From: Planctomycetaceae bacterium
GTDB lineage: Bacteria > Planctomycetota > Planctomycetia > Planctomycetales > Planctomycetaceae
DNA length: 37,220 nucleotides
Assembly: GCA_016795145.1 (NCBI GenBank)
Contig: JAEUII010000309.1
Location: 1-37,220, forward strand
Direction: 5' to 3'
Below, piece after piece: positions 7,657 through 16,289 of this stretch. The position numbers and the translations under genes are program-made. Under the pieces are notes generated by a model, which saw nothing but the letters and a program-made list of their open reading frames with translations, had not been told where the DNA came from and ran no database searches. The stretch's first letter is position 1. Each line of letters begins with the position of its first letter.

Positions 7657-10600
7657 GGTGTGGACTTTTCGAGTCCCGGGTACCTGATCGTCATGAAGTG
7701 ACGCTCAAAGCTCAGAAGAAGCTGCTTCTTCGCCGCATCGATACTGAGCCAGTGATCGTTCAGAGTCTTTCCGGTGTTATCGTCGTAGTAAAGTTCCTTT
7801 CCGTTCCGCACATCCAGAATCCTCGCGCTGATGCGAGTATTCCTGACGGGCGGACGTCCCTCGCCGTCACGCGACAGCAGGACAAGGATTGGAGCGTTCG
7901 GAAGCACAGGAAGCGTTTGCGTCGGTGTCGAGAGCTGCACAAACCGATGATCAACTTCCTTCGACCATGTCAGAGTCAGATCCTGCTGACCGATCGCAAA
8001 GATCTTCCCGAACACGTGGACGCTGTCGGTGACGGGATTAATAAAGTCCAGTGCCGGATCATCTTCCGTACGTGCTTCCGGCAGAACGAGATACTGGCCC
8101 TGTGAAACTCGAAGATACAACTGACGCGGAACCGGGAGCTTGTCGATCTTCTGGTCAAACAGAACTTTGCCAGTGTCAAGCTGTACCAGTCGAAGCTGAT
8201 CTCCATCACTCAGCAGGGCCACGACATCTTCTGCTGCATTGCTGAAGACGGTCTGCTGAGGAAGTTCGATTGACCATTCAGCTTTATCCGTCAGCAGGTT
8301 GCGTGATTCCAGATACGACTTTCCTTCCGTTAGTCGAAACACGACGCACTGATGTCCTTCCGCCAGGACTCGCCACCGCACATCGACGCCTTCATCCGTT
8401 TCCACTTCTTCGACAGATGATCCGACGTTTCCGATTGCGTCACCCCACCATTCCGGAAGGCGAGTCGTGGACTTCAAACTTCCGTCAATCATCGCCCTCA
8501 CTTCAATCTGGCGAGCCGCTTCGGACAAGATCAAAAGCTGATCGTTATCCGTCAGCAGCATGGCATCACGCGGGATTCCATCCACTTGCCACACCAGTTG
8601 CCCGGTCAGCGGATGCAGAACCACGACGCGTCGACCAGAGATCACCGGGACGCCTTCTGATGAAACAGGTGCGACGGGGAAATAGCCCGAGGGATAAGGC
8701 AGGAATTGAGGAATGCGATCCGGCGGAGCAATGTACTCGCGATAATCTTCCTGGTCGCTGTCCGGTGCCAATCGTTCGATATTCTTCTGCCACAACAACA
8801 ATGGCGCACCGGTAGAATCCACGAGCGTCCCGTCAACGGCCATCACCGTTCCGTTGATGTTCAGAATCAGCAGATGGCCCCATGCGGATGCCCAGGAATC
8901 CGTCGCAAAGCCAACATATTCGCTTTCAATAAACGCGGGAGGACGAAGTGTCCACTTCAGTTGACCATCTGGATCGTAGGCAACAATCCGCTCGCTGCTT
9001 CGCAGCATGGCAAACGACCATCCTCGGTAAAGTCCCGGAGCTCCAAACAGAGGGATACTGCGTTTCGGAATCGTCTCGGTCACTCGATTGACCGGCATCA
9101 CCGAACGATCATCCGACATCTCGACCTTGGCACTTTCTGACCAGACAGATGGCGGTCGTTTCAGCAGTTCGGGAGTCTTATTGCGGATGCCAGCCAGCAG
9201 CTCATCGCGTGCTGCAGTGTCCGGCATCGTCCATCTTAGAAATGTCCCAGGAGTTGCCTCCATTCTGACGTCAGAAAGGAACGCCCAGGTACTCCATGGC
9301 TGATTTGTACTGGACCACTGCTGCATCAGTTCACTGGCGGACCTGACGGCCGATGGACCAGCGGACTGAGTCAGCATCAGACGAGTCTGCTCGAGAAGCA
9401 GATGCGAGGCTTCTGGTGACCAGTTCAGGGAAGCCTGCTGCAAAACGGCCATCGCCGTGTTTGGAAGTCCGATCTTCAGCAGATCCGTGACGAAGTGAAT
9501 TCGATCCGCGCCGGGAGAAACGACTGTTGCGATCTCGATCGCGCGCGGGGTCATGGCCGCATCGATCTGTTGTCGTTCTTCGGGCGTCCGCTGTCGAATG
9601 GCTGAACGCATGCCGGCCAGGAGTGCTTCCGCCTTGCTGCGTTGCAGCATGCCCGTCATCACAGGCTGCTGATGTGCGGCCGGCAGCTGTGACAATAGAT
9701 CGCCAAGACTGTTCGACAGTTCCTGCAAATCTCCGGAGCCGCTCGATTCAATTCCTTTCGCGATCAGCTCCGCAAGTTCGTCCTGCTGTTGACGCAGTGA
9801 ACCCTGAAGCTGCTCGGTCAGCACCGACGCATCGGTCAGATTCATACCAAGAACAGAGTGCAGTACCGGCAGGACCGCGACGTCTCGTTCGGCGGCATCC
9901 AGAAGCGTTCGAACCTGTTCGACACACGTTCGGTTCGCGGCAAAATCAGAACGCAGTAGCTGCAGCAGAACTTCGATCAGAAGGGCACGGGAAACACGAT
10001 CGTCCGGAGCTGATTCAAGCTGCCTCTCCAGCATCTGTCGAGCATCGGCTGTCCGTCCTGTCAGCAGCAGTTCGGTTGCCTGTACGGAAGGCGTCGATTC
10101 TGCTGCAGGACCAAGCCCTGCCGCCATCGTCATGCCGACGGAAACCAGTCCCGATTCGGTTGAAAGCAGATTGCCCGGAATCGCCGCGCCGGTCCATGGC
10201 TGATGGACCAGAACCTGACCAGACTTCAGATCCATCGAAGTGATGGCAGGGGCGTCGCTGGGAATTTGCAGTAATGTGCCAGTGACGACCGGGCGGCCGC
10301 AGGTTGTTCCCTGACCCAGCTGAGTCGTCCATTGTTCGGTGCCGTCTTTTACGTTGTAGGATGCAGCGGAGTGATTTCCGAGCAGCACAATTTGCTCTTC
10401 ATTCACGGCAGCGACCTGGTGGAAACTCCCTCGCGGAATGCTCCAGAGTTCTTTGCCGGTCTGCAGGTCCAGGCAGTACAGCTGATCCGCATCACGAGGT
10501 GTCAGGAAGACTCGATTGCCCGAAATCCGAGGCAGAAAATCGATCCAGCGATTGTCCCGATCAATGCGGCTTGTGTCCTGAAAATCTCGACCGCCGAACA

Positions 10601-12491
10601 GCACCAGGCTGTCGCCGCCAATTTCCTGCATCCGCAGTATTCCTGCATAGCGAAAGATCCATCGAACCGAAAGATCTTCCGCGGAGACTGCAATGATTCG
10701 ATCGTCGCATGTTGGACAAATCAGCAATCCCTGAGCAAATGACGGAATCAGACCTGCGTGCTTTCGAAGAGGATGCGCCGATAGTCGCGAACGGGGTACA
10801 GAGATCAGCTGTGATGCCAGCACAACCGGATTGGACTTGGGATTGAGAGGATCGGGTTCACCAAGTCGAATCAAAAAGATGCCCTCGCCGCTTTCAGCAA
10901 GCACATAAATTCGGCGACCAAGAACCAGGGGGGCTCCCAGAAAATAGTGCCCCGCCAAAAGGTTGGGCTGGCCGGAACTTCGCAGAGCAGGATTTGCATT
11001 CTGAGTCTGGCCGCCGGCTTCCCAAAGGAACAATCCGGTCTTTGCGTCATAGGCTCGAATGTAATTGGTCGGAGGCATTCCTTCGGCGCCATTGCCGATG
11101 CCAAGTCTCATCGAATCCGTCCAGCTGGCGCCGGTTGATTCTTCTACGGAATACAACGTGCCGCCACTGATCGACATTTGAAACGCAGTGTTGGTCCTCA
11201 GCATCTGATCAAACAACAAGCCTCGCGGATCAATCGGGTTTGTGTCCAGAGGAACCGACACGCGGCTGGGATCGCGATTCATGGCATTTCGCGCGTCGGC
11301 CCAGGATCGCAGCTGGCGTTCTGGTCGTCCCGCTTCCCACACCAGTTTGCCCGTAGTGATATCGTACGCGCGAATTGAAAGAGGCGTGCGAACGTAAACC
11401 ATGGATCCCGATGTGATCGCCGTGGATGCCGGGATCATCGTGCTGTTCAGTTTCAGGAACCTGGCATGCGCTCGTTCATAGAGGTCCACAAACTCCTTCA
11501 GCAGCGGATTGTATTCATCGGCATACAGAGCATCGGCAATCTCGAACATCGACGCCTGCCATCGCTCGGTCAGTCCGGAATACGTCCGTGGCTGTGTCTG
11601 GAGCCTGCGATAATCACCAAGAGGCTGAGGCCAGTCGGTGGAGGCGTTTGCGGTGAGACCAAACTCCGATCGAATCCACTCCGCTCTGTCCGTGGCCGGA
11701 ATGGACACCTCACGATTATTCAGCCGCACTGGTCCTTCCGCGGCAAGACGATTCAGCAGGTCACCCGCATCCTGAAGCAATCCGGCTCGGGCATAGCACC
11801 ATGCCACCTGGAACGAAACGCTTCTGTCGGGCTGAGCCAGCGGCAGCTGAGAACGTTCCAGCAACAGCGCCGCTTCCAGAAAATCGCCCTCGTCAATGCG
11901 CAGGCGAGCCAGTGATTTTAGCCCCTGAGTCGCCGATGGTGTGAACTGAAAACGGAGGAGCTCACGCCTCAGCAGATCACTGTCGCCCGAAGAGATCGCT
12001 GCCGTGATCTTCTGTCGACCCAGATCCGCAAACTGGAGCTGGAACTGATCTCGAAACTCTTTCGGTGCATTGCGAAAGAGATCTTCGAGGCTGGCCTTGC
12101 CGCCAGCAGTCAGCGTCGTTTCACCCGGTGCCAGTTCATTCACATCGGCCCCTGTGCGATCCAGCAACGGGTCGTCACCCTGGCAGGTCAGCTGCCAGGC
12201 CGCATCGAACTTCTCGGCGGCCTCCAGCCAGTTTTCAGCGCGCAGTGCCTGCTGAGTCTCCAGGAGCTTTTGCAGCATCCCTCGCTGTTCAACCTCATCC
12301 TGCGAAAGTTCCTGCTGCGGGTTCTTTCGCGGCACCTGCAGAAAGTCCTGAGCACCAACACGGGTGTGCGACACCAGCAAAACAATCACCGTTGCCAGGC
12401 TCAGCCCGCCCTGCGCCAGAATTCTTGGATGCTGGTGACGAACTAAGCAGGAGCGAGCGATTGAAGTGACTTCCTTGTACGAGGGAACCAT
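7653..12491 (-). CDS. Giant exported PQQ-like beta-propeller protein
   Basis: A 1612-aa protein with a late hydrophobic signal (about residues 28-48, GLSLATVIVLLVSHTRVGA) after a basic N-region. It contains helical TPR-like stretches (about 60-290 and 830-1080) and two blocks of PQQ/BamB-type propeller repeats. Blade motifs include AYDITTGKLVWEAG, AVSAEDLSVRWIF, CLDLQTGKELWSIP and SYNVKDGTEQWTTQL in the first block, and AYDPDGQLKWTL, LHPLTGQLVWQVDG and IELDTGKVLFDQ-like segments in the second. Such propellers serve as scaffolds or, when binding PQQ, as dehydrogenases; no catalytic set is evident here. It starts 8 bp after the PVC dehydrogenase stop, with AAGG about 6 nt upstream, and overlaps the GT4 start by 4 bp. 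It is probably periplasmic and functionally tied to the dehydrogenase. Confidence 0.85.
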   Translation of the reverse strand: MVPSYKEVTSIARSCLVRHQHPRILAQGGLSLATVIVLLVSHTRVGAQDFLQVPRKNPQQELSQDEVEQRGMLQKLLETQQALRAENWLEAAEKFDAAWQLTCQGDDPLLDRTGADVNELAPGETTLTAGGKASLEDLFRNAPKEFRDQFQLQFADLGRQKITAAISSGDSDLLRRELLRFQFTPSATQGLKSLARLRIDEGDFLEAALLLERSQLPLAQPDRSVSFQVAWCYARAGLLQDAGDLLNRLAAEGPVRLNNREVSIPATDRAEWIRSEFGLTANASTDWPQPLGDYRRLQTQPRTYSGLTERWQASMFEIADALYADEYNPLLKEFVDLYERAHARFLKLNSTMIPASTAITSGSMVYVRTPLSIRAYDITTGKLVWEAGRPERQLRSWADARNAMNRDPSRVSVPLDTNPIDPRGLLFDQMLRTNTAFQMSISGGTLYSVEESTGASWTDSMRLGIGNGAEGMPPTNYIRAYDAKTGLFLWEAGGQTQNANPALRSSGQPNLLAGHYFLGAPLVLGRRIYVLAESGEGIFLIRLGEPDPLNPKSNPVVLASQLISVPRSRLSAHPLRKHAGLIPSFAQGLLICPTCDDRIIAVSAEDLSVRWIFRYAGILRMQEIGGDSLVLFGGRDFQDTSRIDRDNRWIDFLPRISGNRVFLTPRDADQLYCLDLQTGKELWSIPRGSFHQVAAVNEEQIVLLGNHSAASYNVKDGTEQWTTQLGQGTTCGRPVVTGTLLQIPSDAPAITSMDLKSGQVLVHQPWTGAAIPGNLLSTESGLVSVGMTMAAGLGPAAESTPSVQATELLLTGRTADARQMLERQLESAPDDRVSRALLIEVLLQLLRSDFAANRTCVEQVRTLLDAAERDVAVLPVLHSVLGMNLTDASVLTEQLQGSLRQQQDELAELIAKGIESSGSGDLQELSNSLGDLLSQLPAAHQQPVMTGMLQRSKAEALLAGMRSAIRQRTPEERQQIDAAMTPRAIEIATVVSPGADRIHFVTDLLKIGLPNTAMAVLQQASLNWSPEASHLLLEQTRLMLTQSAGPSAVRSASELMQQWSSTNQPWSTWAFLSDVRMEATPGTFLRWTMPDTAARDELLAGIRNKTPELLKRPPSVWSESAKVEMSDDRSVMPVNRVTETIPKRSIPLFGAPGLYRGWSFAMLRSSERIVAYDPDGQLKWTLRPPAFIESEYVGFATDSWASAWGHLLILNINGTVMAVDGTLVDSTGAPLLLWQKNIERLAPDSDQEDYREYIAPPDRIPQFLPYPSGYFPVAPVSSEGVPVISGRRVVVLHPLTGQLVWQVDGIPRDAMLLTDNDQLLILSEAARQIEVRAMIDGSLKSTTRLPEWWGDAIGNVGSSVEEVETDEGVDVRWRVLAEGHQCVVFRLTEGKSYLESRNLLTDKAEWSIELPQQTVFSNAAEDVVALLSDGDQLRLVQLDTGKVLFDQKIDKLPVPRQLYLRVSQGQYLVLPEARTEDDPALDFINPVTDSVHVFGKIFAIGQQDLTLTWSKEVDHRFVQLSTPTQTLPVLPNAPILVLLSRDGEGRPPVRNTRISARILDVRNGKELYYDDNTGKTLNDHWLSIDAAKKQLLLSFERHFMTIRYPGLEKSTP

Positions 12492-12499
12492 GGTGAACC

Positions 12500-15400
12500 T
12501 TACTTCTTTTTCAGCGTCTGCATGAATTCAACGACGTCAGCAAGTTCCTGAGTCGTCATTGTCTTTTGCAGGTCAGCCGGCATCAGACTGATTTTCTGTT
12601 TGACCAGTTCTTCAACATCAGATTTCGGGAATGTTCGCACGATGGCGTCATCACCTTTGATGGCAACTTCCGCGTCGGTGTTACTGACGAGCAGACCACT
12701 GACTGTTGTTCCGGATGTCATCAGAACGGTCCATGTTTCGAAGTTGTGACTGATCCCCGCGCTCGGGTACAGAACGGATTCAAACATGGCTTCTCGGCTG
12801 AGCTTGCTGCCAATTTCTGTCAGGTTCGGTCCGATCTCGCGGCCCATGCCATCGACGACATGACACTTATGACAGGTGCCAGTCGAGAAGAAGACCATCT
12901 TGCCGTTTGGCACGTCACCCTTGAGCTTCGCCAGTTCACTGATTGGCGGTGTCGGCATGTTGTCTTTGGAAGGTGGCAACGGGAACAGCCGCTGAGCTGC
13001 CTCGCGAGCATTGCGGGAAGGTGAACTGTGCAGCGCTGCGGCGATGGACTGATCCAGAGCGGTGTCGTGCTCCTTGCTCTCCACCAGCTTGACCATCTCC
13101 ATCGCGCCGTTGTTGACTCGGGAGAGAGCTTTCACCGCAGCACGTCGGACATCAATGTTGACTTCGGCATCCTTCACGACGGCAAGGAGCGGGCCGGCGA
13201 TGGCACCGTTCTGACTGTTGCCCATCGCTTCCGCAGTCGCAATCGCCTTTGTTGCGTCGTCCCCTTTTAGAGCATCAGAAAGAAGATCCCATTGCTTCAG
13301 TTCCAGCAGCGCTGTGATAGCTTCGACGCCAAGTTGTTCTGAAGGATGCGTCTGAGCAAGAGTCAGCAAGTCAGAATAGTTGCTCGACAACTGAAAACGT
13401 CGTACTAGCTTGACGTATTCAGACGTGCCCTTGGCCTCGTTGACAGTCTCAGCCAGCACTTTCCGAACAGACTGATCCAGATCGACAGGCTGAAGCCGGG
13501 CGAGTGCCTCCACAATGACAACCGACCGCAACTCAGCATCCTTAATCATCTGCAGTCGGTCTTTGTAGAACAAGCCCTTGCAATGTGTTGAAACAACGAG
13601 TGGGTCTTCGAAGTCCAGGCTGCGGAAGAGTTCCTGAATTCTTTTTGGACTACGCTTAACACCGATGAGACCGTCACTGGCGATGCCGTAAATCTTGTTC
13701 ACTTTCTCAGCAACTGCCTCTGGACCACGAGCCCGCCACACTGCGTCAAGCCAAATCGGGTCGGCTGGCCCAGTGAGATCAATATGCGTGGACCACCCGC
13801 TGGCTCCCTTGTCCGCGTCCAACGCGATGCCCAACGCTTCGAGGTACCACCGATCGCCGTATCGATCATCGTTAACTGGGTATCGGTTTTTCAGAGCCAG
13901 CCATAGCCAATTTTTCTCCTCGCTCGCTTTTCCGCCAGAAACGTGTCGCAACGCAATCGCACACTCACGTCGAACTTGTGCAGATTCGTCTTTGACGAGT
14001 TTCTCAAGCGTTGGGATGACATTGATTCCAATTCTTCGAGCCAATCGAATTCCTGCAATCCGAATGTCTTTGTCCTTATCAGAAATCGCCAGATCCACGT
14101 ACTTCTGAGTCTTCCCCTCGATCTGCCCCAGCAACCACAACGCTCGTGCGCGGAAGCGAGGATTCGGATCCGAGCTGAACATCTTTGCCAGCACGGCTTC
14201 TGCCGCAGTGCCTGATTCCTTCAGTTTGGTGAAGGCCAGATAACGAGTCGCCACGTTCGGGCTCTTCAGAGCTTCCGCAGCACCTTCGACCGTGGAGAAA
14301 TCATGCTTCGGAACGGAGTACTTCTGGCCGGGCATGGAGACTCGAAACAAGCGGCCTCGATCGACGTCGCCCTGACGGTGACCGCCGACGCCCGGGTCAT
14401 ACCAGTCAGCAACAATCAGCGATCCATCCGGAGCAACACACACATCAGACGGACGGAACCATTGATCGCGGGTCCCGTTCAGAATGTTGTTGATCTCGGC
14501 TTTGTAGCCAGCTCCGTCGTCTGTCACGGCATAGCTTCGAACCACATTCGGACCGGCATCGCAGTGGATCAATTGATTGACGAAACGCTCCGGCAGTTTG
14601 TCGCCTTCATAGATCAGAATGCCAGTCGGTGATCCGGCTCCGGTCTGCAATAGATTCGGCACAACGCCCGGATCGTTCAGATGCCAGTGGCGGCGAGGAA
14701 TCTCTTCTTCCATATTCGTGCGAGGAGTCTGCCAGCCGGCTCCTGTGAGTTCATCCTTGTAACCGTAGTTGCCATATTCCATCACATAGTTGATGCGAAC
14801 ACCTTTGTTGCCGTCGTCATCATTGTCGGACTGCCACACGGTACCAAAGCTGTCGACGCACAGTTCCCAGTTGTTGCGGAAGTTCCATCCCAACGTGTCG
14901 ACTTTGCTGCCGTCCAGTTCACAGCGGAATGCCATGCCTTCCTGATATGGCTTGCGAGCAGCTCGCACTTCGTTTCCAGCAACGTCCACGACAATCGAAC
15001 CATCCGGATTGTGAAGCTCTTCGCCGCTGTTGCCGAAGTTGAAGTACAGGCGACCATCCGGACCAAATGTAAAGCTGTGAATACCGTGGTCGTGCTGAGT
15101 TCCCTTGATGCCGGTGAACAGCACTTCTTTGCGATCGGCCTTCAGGTCACCGTTGTCGTCGTAGAAACTGAAGACGCTGTCGCCTGCGGAGACGATGACT
15201 CGGTTACCAAGCACGCAGACACCGTGAGCCGAATCGATGTCTCGGCCCTGATAGAAGACCGTTTCCTTGTCGGCCATGCCGTCGCCGTTGGTGTCTTCCA
15301 GAATCAGGATGCGGTCCCCTTCGACACGCTCGGGATTATTGCCGTTGGCAAATCGACGATAGTTCACGACTTCGCACACCCAGATGCGTCCGAGATGATC

Positions 15401-16048
15401 GATGTCGATATTCGAAGGACTCAGCAGCATCGGCTCAGCTGCGAACAAACTGACTTCCAGACCATCCGCCACATCCAAAGCAGCAACGGCATTCTCCGGT
15501 GTTCGATCTACAGGAGCATTCGTGCCAACCGGACCAGGCGCTTCGGTGTAGACGAAGAACTGCACGCTGGTCCCCATGTTCTGATCGGTGCCGCCGTTGT
15601 CGAGCCCCGCTCGAGCGACGAATTTTTCGTAGCCTTCCGGTAGCTCAAAGTGAATCACGGAATTGGCATGAGTCCCAATGCCGAATTCGACGGCCTTACC
15701 AGCAATGCTCAACGGCTGACCGTTTGCATTTTTGTTAACGTGAACATTGCCCCAGTCGGCAGCAGCGGACTTCCATTTCAAGTCGGTCAGCTTCAATTCA
15801 CCCTTTGGTCCAACGAGCTTCGGCTCGGCCCAGTCGGCCCAGTCACTTCCGAAACCGTTGCCGCCATCGGTGACGACCAGATACAGGTTCTTCGCACCTT
15901 TGATGCTGGCTTCGACCTTCACCGAATAACCAGGTGTCTCCGTGTTGATCACTGGAGTACTCGCAACAGGTTTCGGCGGAGCAGCAAGGGACACAGAACT
16001 CATTAGCGTCGCGGCAAGGAATCCGCAGATTGGGCGAATTGAAATCAC
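12500..16048 (-). CDS. PVC-type membrane-bound dehydrogenase with NPCBM, HEAT and cytochrome c domains
   Basis: An 1182-aa exported protein of the class found mainly in planctomycetes and verrucomicrobia. Order: signal peptide (1-22); NPCBM carbohydrate-binding-like domain (about 40-170, with GIGTHANSVIHFELP); a six-bladed propeller of the PVC putative dehydrogenase family (about 185-590, motifs ALDVADGLEVSLFAAEP, IDIDHLGRIWVCEVVNYR, ILEDTNGDGMADK, TFGPDGRLYFNFGN, VADWYDPGVGGH); HEAT-like repeats (about 600-1030); and a C-terminal cytochrome c with the heme motif CHKCH and a later SLMPADLQ stretch that may supply the axial Met. It likely oxidises a sugar-like substrate in the periplasm and passes electrons through its own heme. 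It is the first gene of the operon; the protease gene diverges from it. Confidence 0.92.
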   Translation of the reverse strand: MISIRPICGFLAATLMSSVSLAAPPKPVASTPVINTETPGYSVKVEASIKGAKNLYLVVTDGGNGFGSDWADWAEPKLVGPKGELKLTDLKWKSAAADWGNVHVNKNANGQPLSIAGKAVEFGIGTHANSVIHFELPEGYEKFVARAGLDNGGTDQNMGTSVQFFVYTEAPGPVGTNAPVDRTPENAVAALDVADGLEVSLFAAEPMLLSPSNIDIDHLGRIWVCEVVNYRRFANGNNPERVEGDRILILEDTNGDGMADKETVFYQGRDIDSAHGVCVLGNRVIVSAGDSVFSFYDDNGDLKADRKEVLFTGIKGTQHDHGIHSFTFGPDGRLYFNFGNSGEELHNPDGSIVVDVAGNEVRAARKPYQEGMAFRCELDGSKVDTLGWNFRNNWELCVDSFGTVWQSDNDDDGNKGVRINYVMEYGNYGYKDELTGAGWQTPRTNMEEEIPRRHWHLNDPGVVPNLLQTGAGSPTGILIYEGDKLPERFVNQLIHCDAGPNVVRSYAVTDDGAGYKAEINNILNGTRDQWFRPSDVCVAPDGSLIVADWYDPGVGGHRQGDVDRGRLFRVSMPGQKYSVPKHDFSTVEGAAEALKSPNVATRYLAFTKLKESGTAAEAVLAKMFSSDPNPRFRARALWLLGQIEGKTQKYVDLAISDKDKDIRIAGIRLARRIGINVIPTLEKLVKDESAQVRRECAIALRHVSGGKASEEKNWLWLALKNRYPVNDDRYGDRWYLEALGIALDADKGASGWSTHIDLTGPADPIWLDAVWRARGPEAVAEKVNKIYGIASDGLIGVKRSPKRIQELFRSLDFEDPLVVSTHCKGLFYKDRLQMIKDAELRSVVIVEALARLQPVDLDQSVRKVLAETVNEAKGTSEYVKLVRRFQLSSNYSDLLTLAQTHPSEQLGVEAITALLELKQWDLLSDALKGDDATKAIATAEAMGNSQNGAIAGPLLAVVKDAEVNIDVRRAAVKALSRVNNGAMEMVKLVESKEHDTALDQSIAAALHSSPSRNAREAAQRLFPLPPSKDNMPTPPISELAKLKGDVPNGKMVFFSTGTCHKCHVVDGMGREIGPNLTEIGSKLSREAMFESVLYPSAGISHNFETWTVLMTSGTTVSGLLVSNTDAEVAIKGDDAIVRTFPKSDVEELVKQKISLMPADLQKTMTTQELADVVEFMQTLKKK

Positions 16049-16106
16049 TGAAAGCCTCCGGTTGGAAGTCTCTGCAGTTCACTGTGGGAACAGGAACAGG
16101 CGGGAA

Positions 16107-16143
16107 GAACATCGTCGCCAGAAAGCGATCGGCGACAATGTTC
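16107..16143. promoter_or_regulatory. 13-bp inverted repeat in divergent promoter region
   Basis: Arms GAACATCGTCGCC (16107-16119) and GGCGACAATGTTC (16131-16143) pair at 12 of 13 positions around 11 nt. It lies in the 241-bp region between the divergent dehydrogenase and protease genes, just upstream of a -10-like TATAGT. It could be an operator shared by both genes or an untranslated-region hairpin. Confidence 0.5.
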
Positions 16144-16171
16144 AAACAGTTTGTCGGGAAGTGCGTATAGT
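16143..16171 (+). promoter_or_regulatory. Candidate sigma-70-like promoter for the protease gene
   Basis: TATAGT at 16166-16171 matches the -10 consensus at 5 of 6 positions. The -35 position at 17-bp spacing is weak (CAAACA, 3 of 6) and abuts the inverted repeat, which would suit regulated expression. It leaves an untranslated leader of about 110 nt to ATG 16290. Confidence 0.3.
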
Positions 16172-16289
16172 GGCCGGAATTCCGCAATTTGGCCAGTGTC
16201 AGGGTGACCTTCTAATGGTACTCTCGCGGTGCCCGAAACAGAAAAGGCTGGCTGAATCAGAAATCGTGCAGCTCAGAGCGACTTTTTCA

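Noticed and set aside
9527..10243. 238-codon plus-strand frame opposite the PQQ-propeller gene
   Set aside because: Ser/Arg/Pro-rich antisense shadow without domain features.
14681..15643. 320-codon plus-strand frame opposite the dehydrogenase
   Set aside because: Antisense shadow of a conserved gene; no motifs, no ribosome site.
15942..16289. Longer N-terminus for the protease gene
   Set aside because: It would overlap the divergent dehydrogenase start and has no signal peptide; a proper signal peptide begins at 16290.
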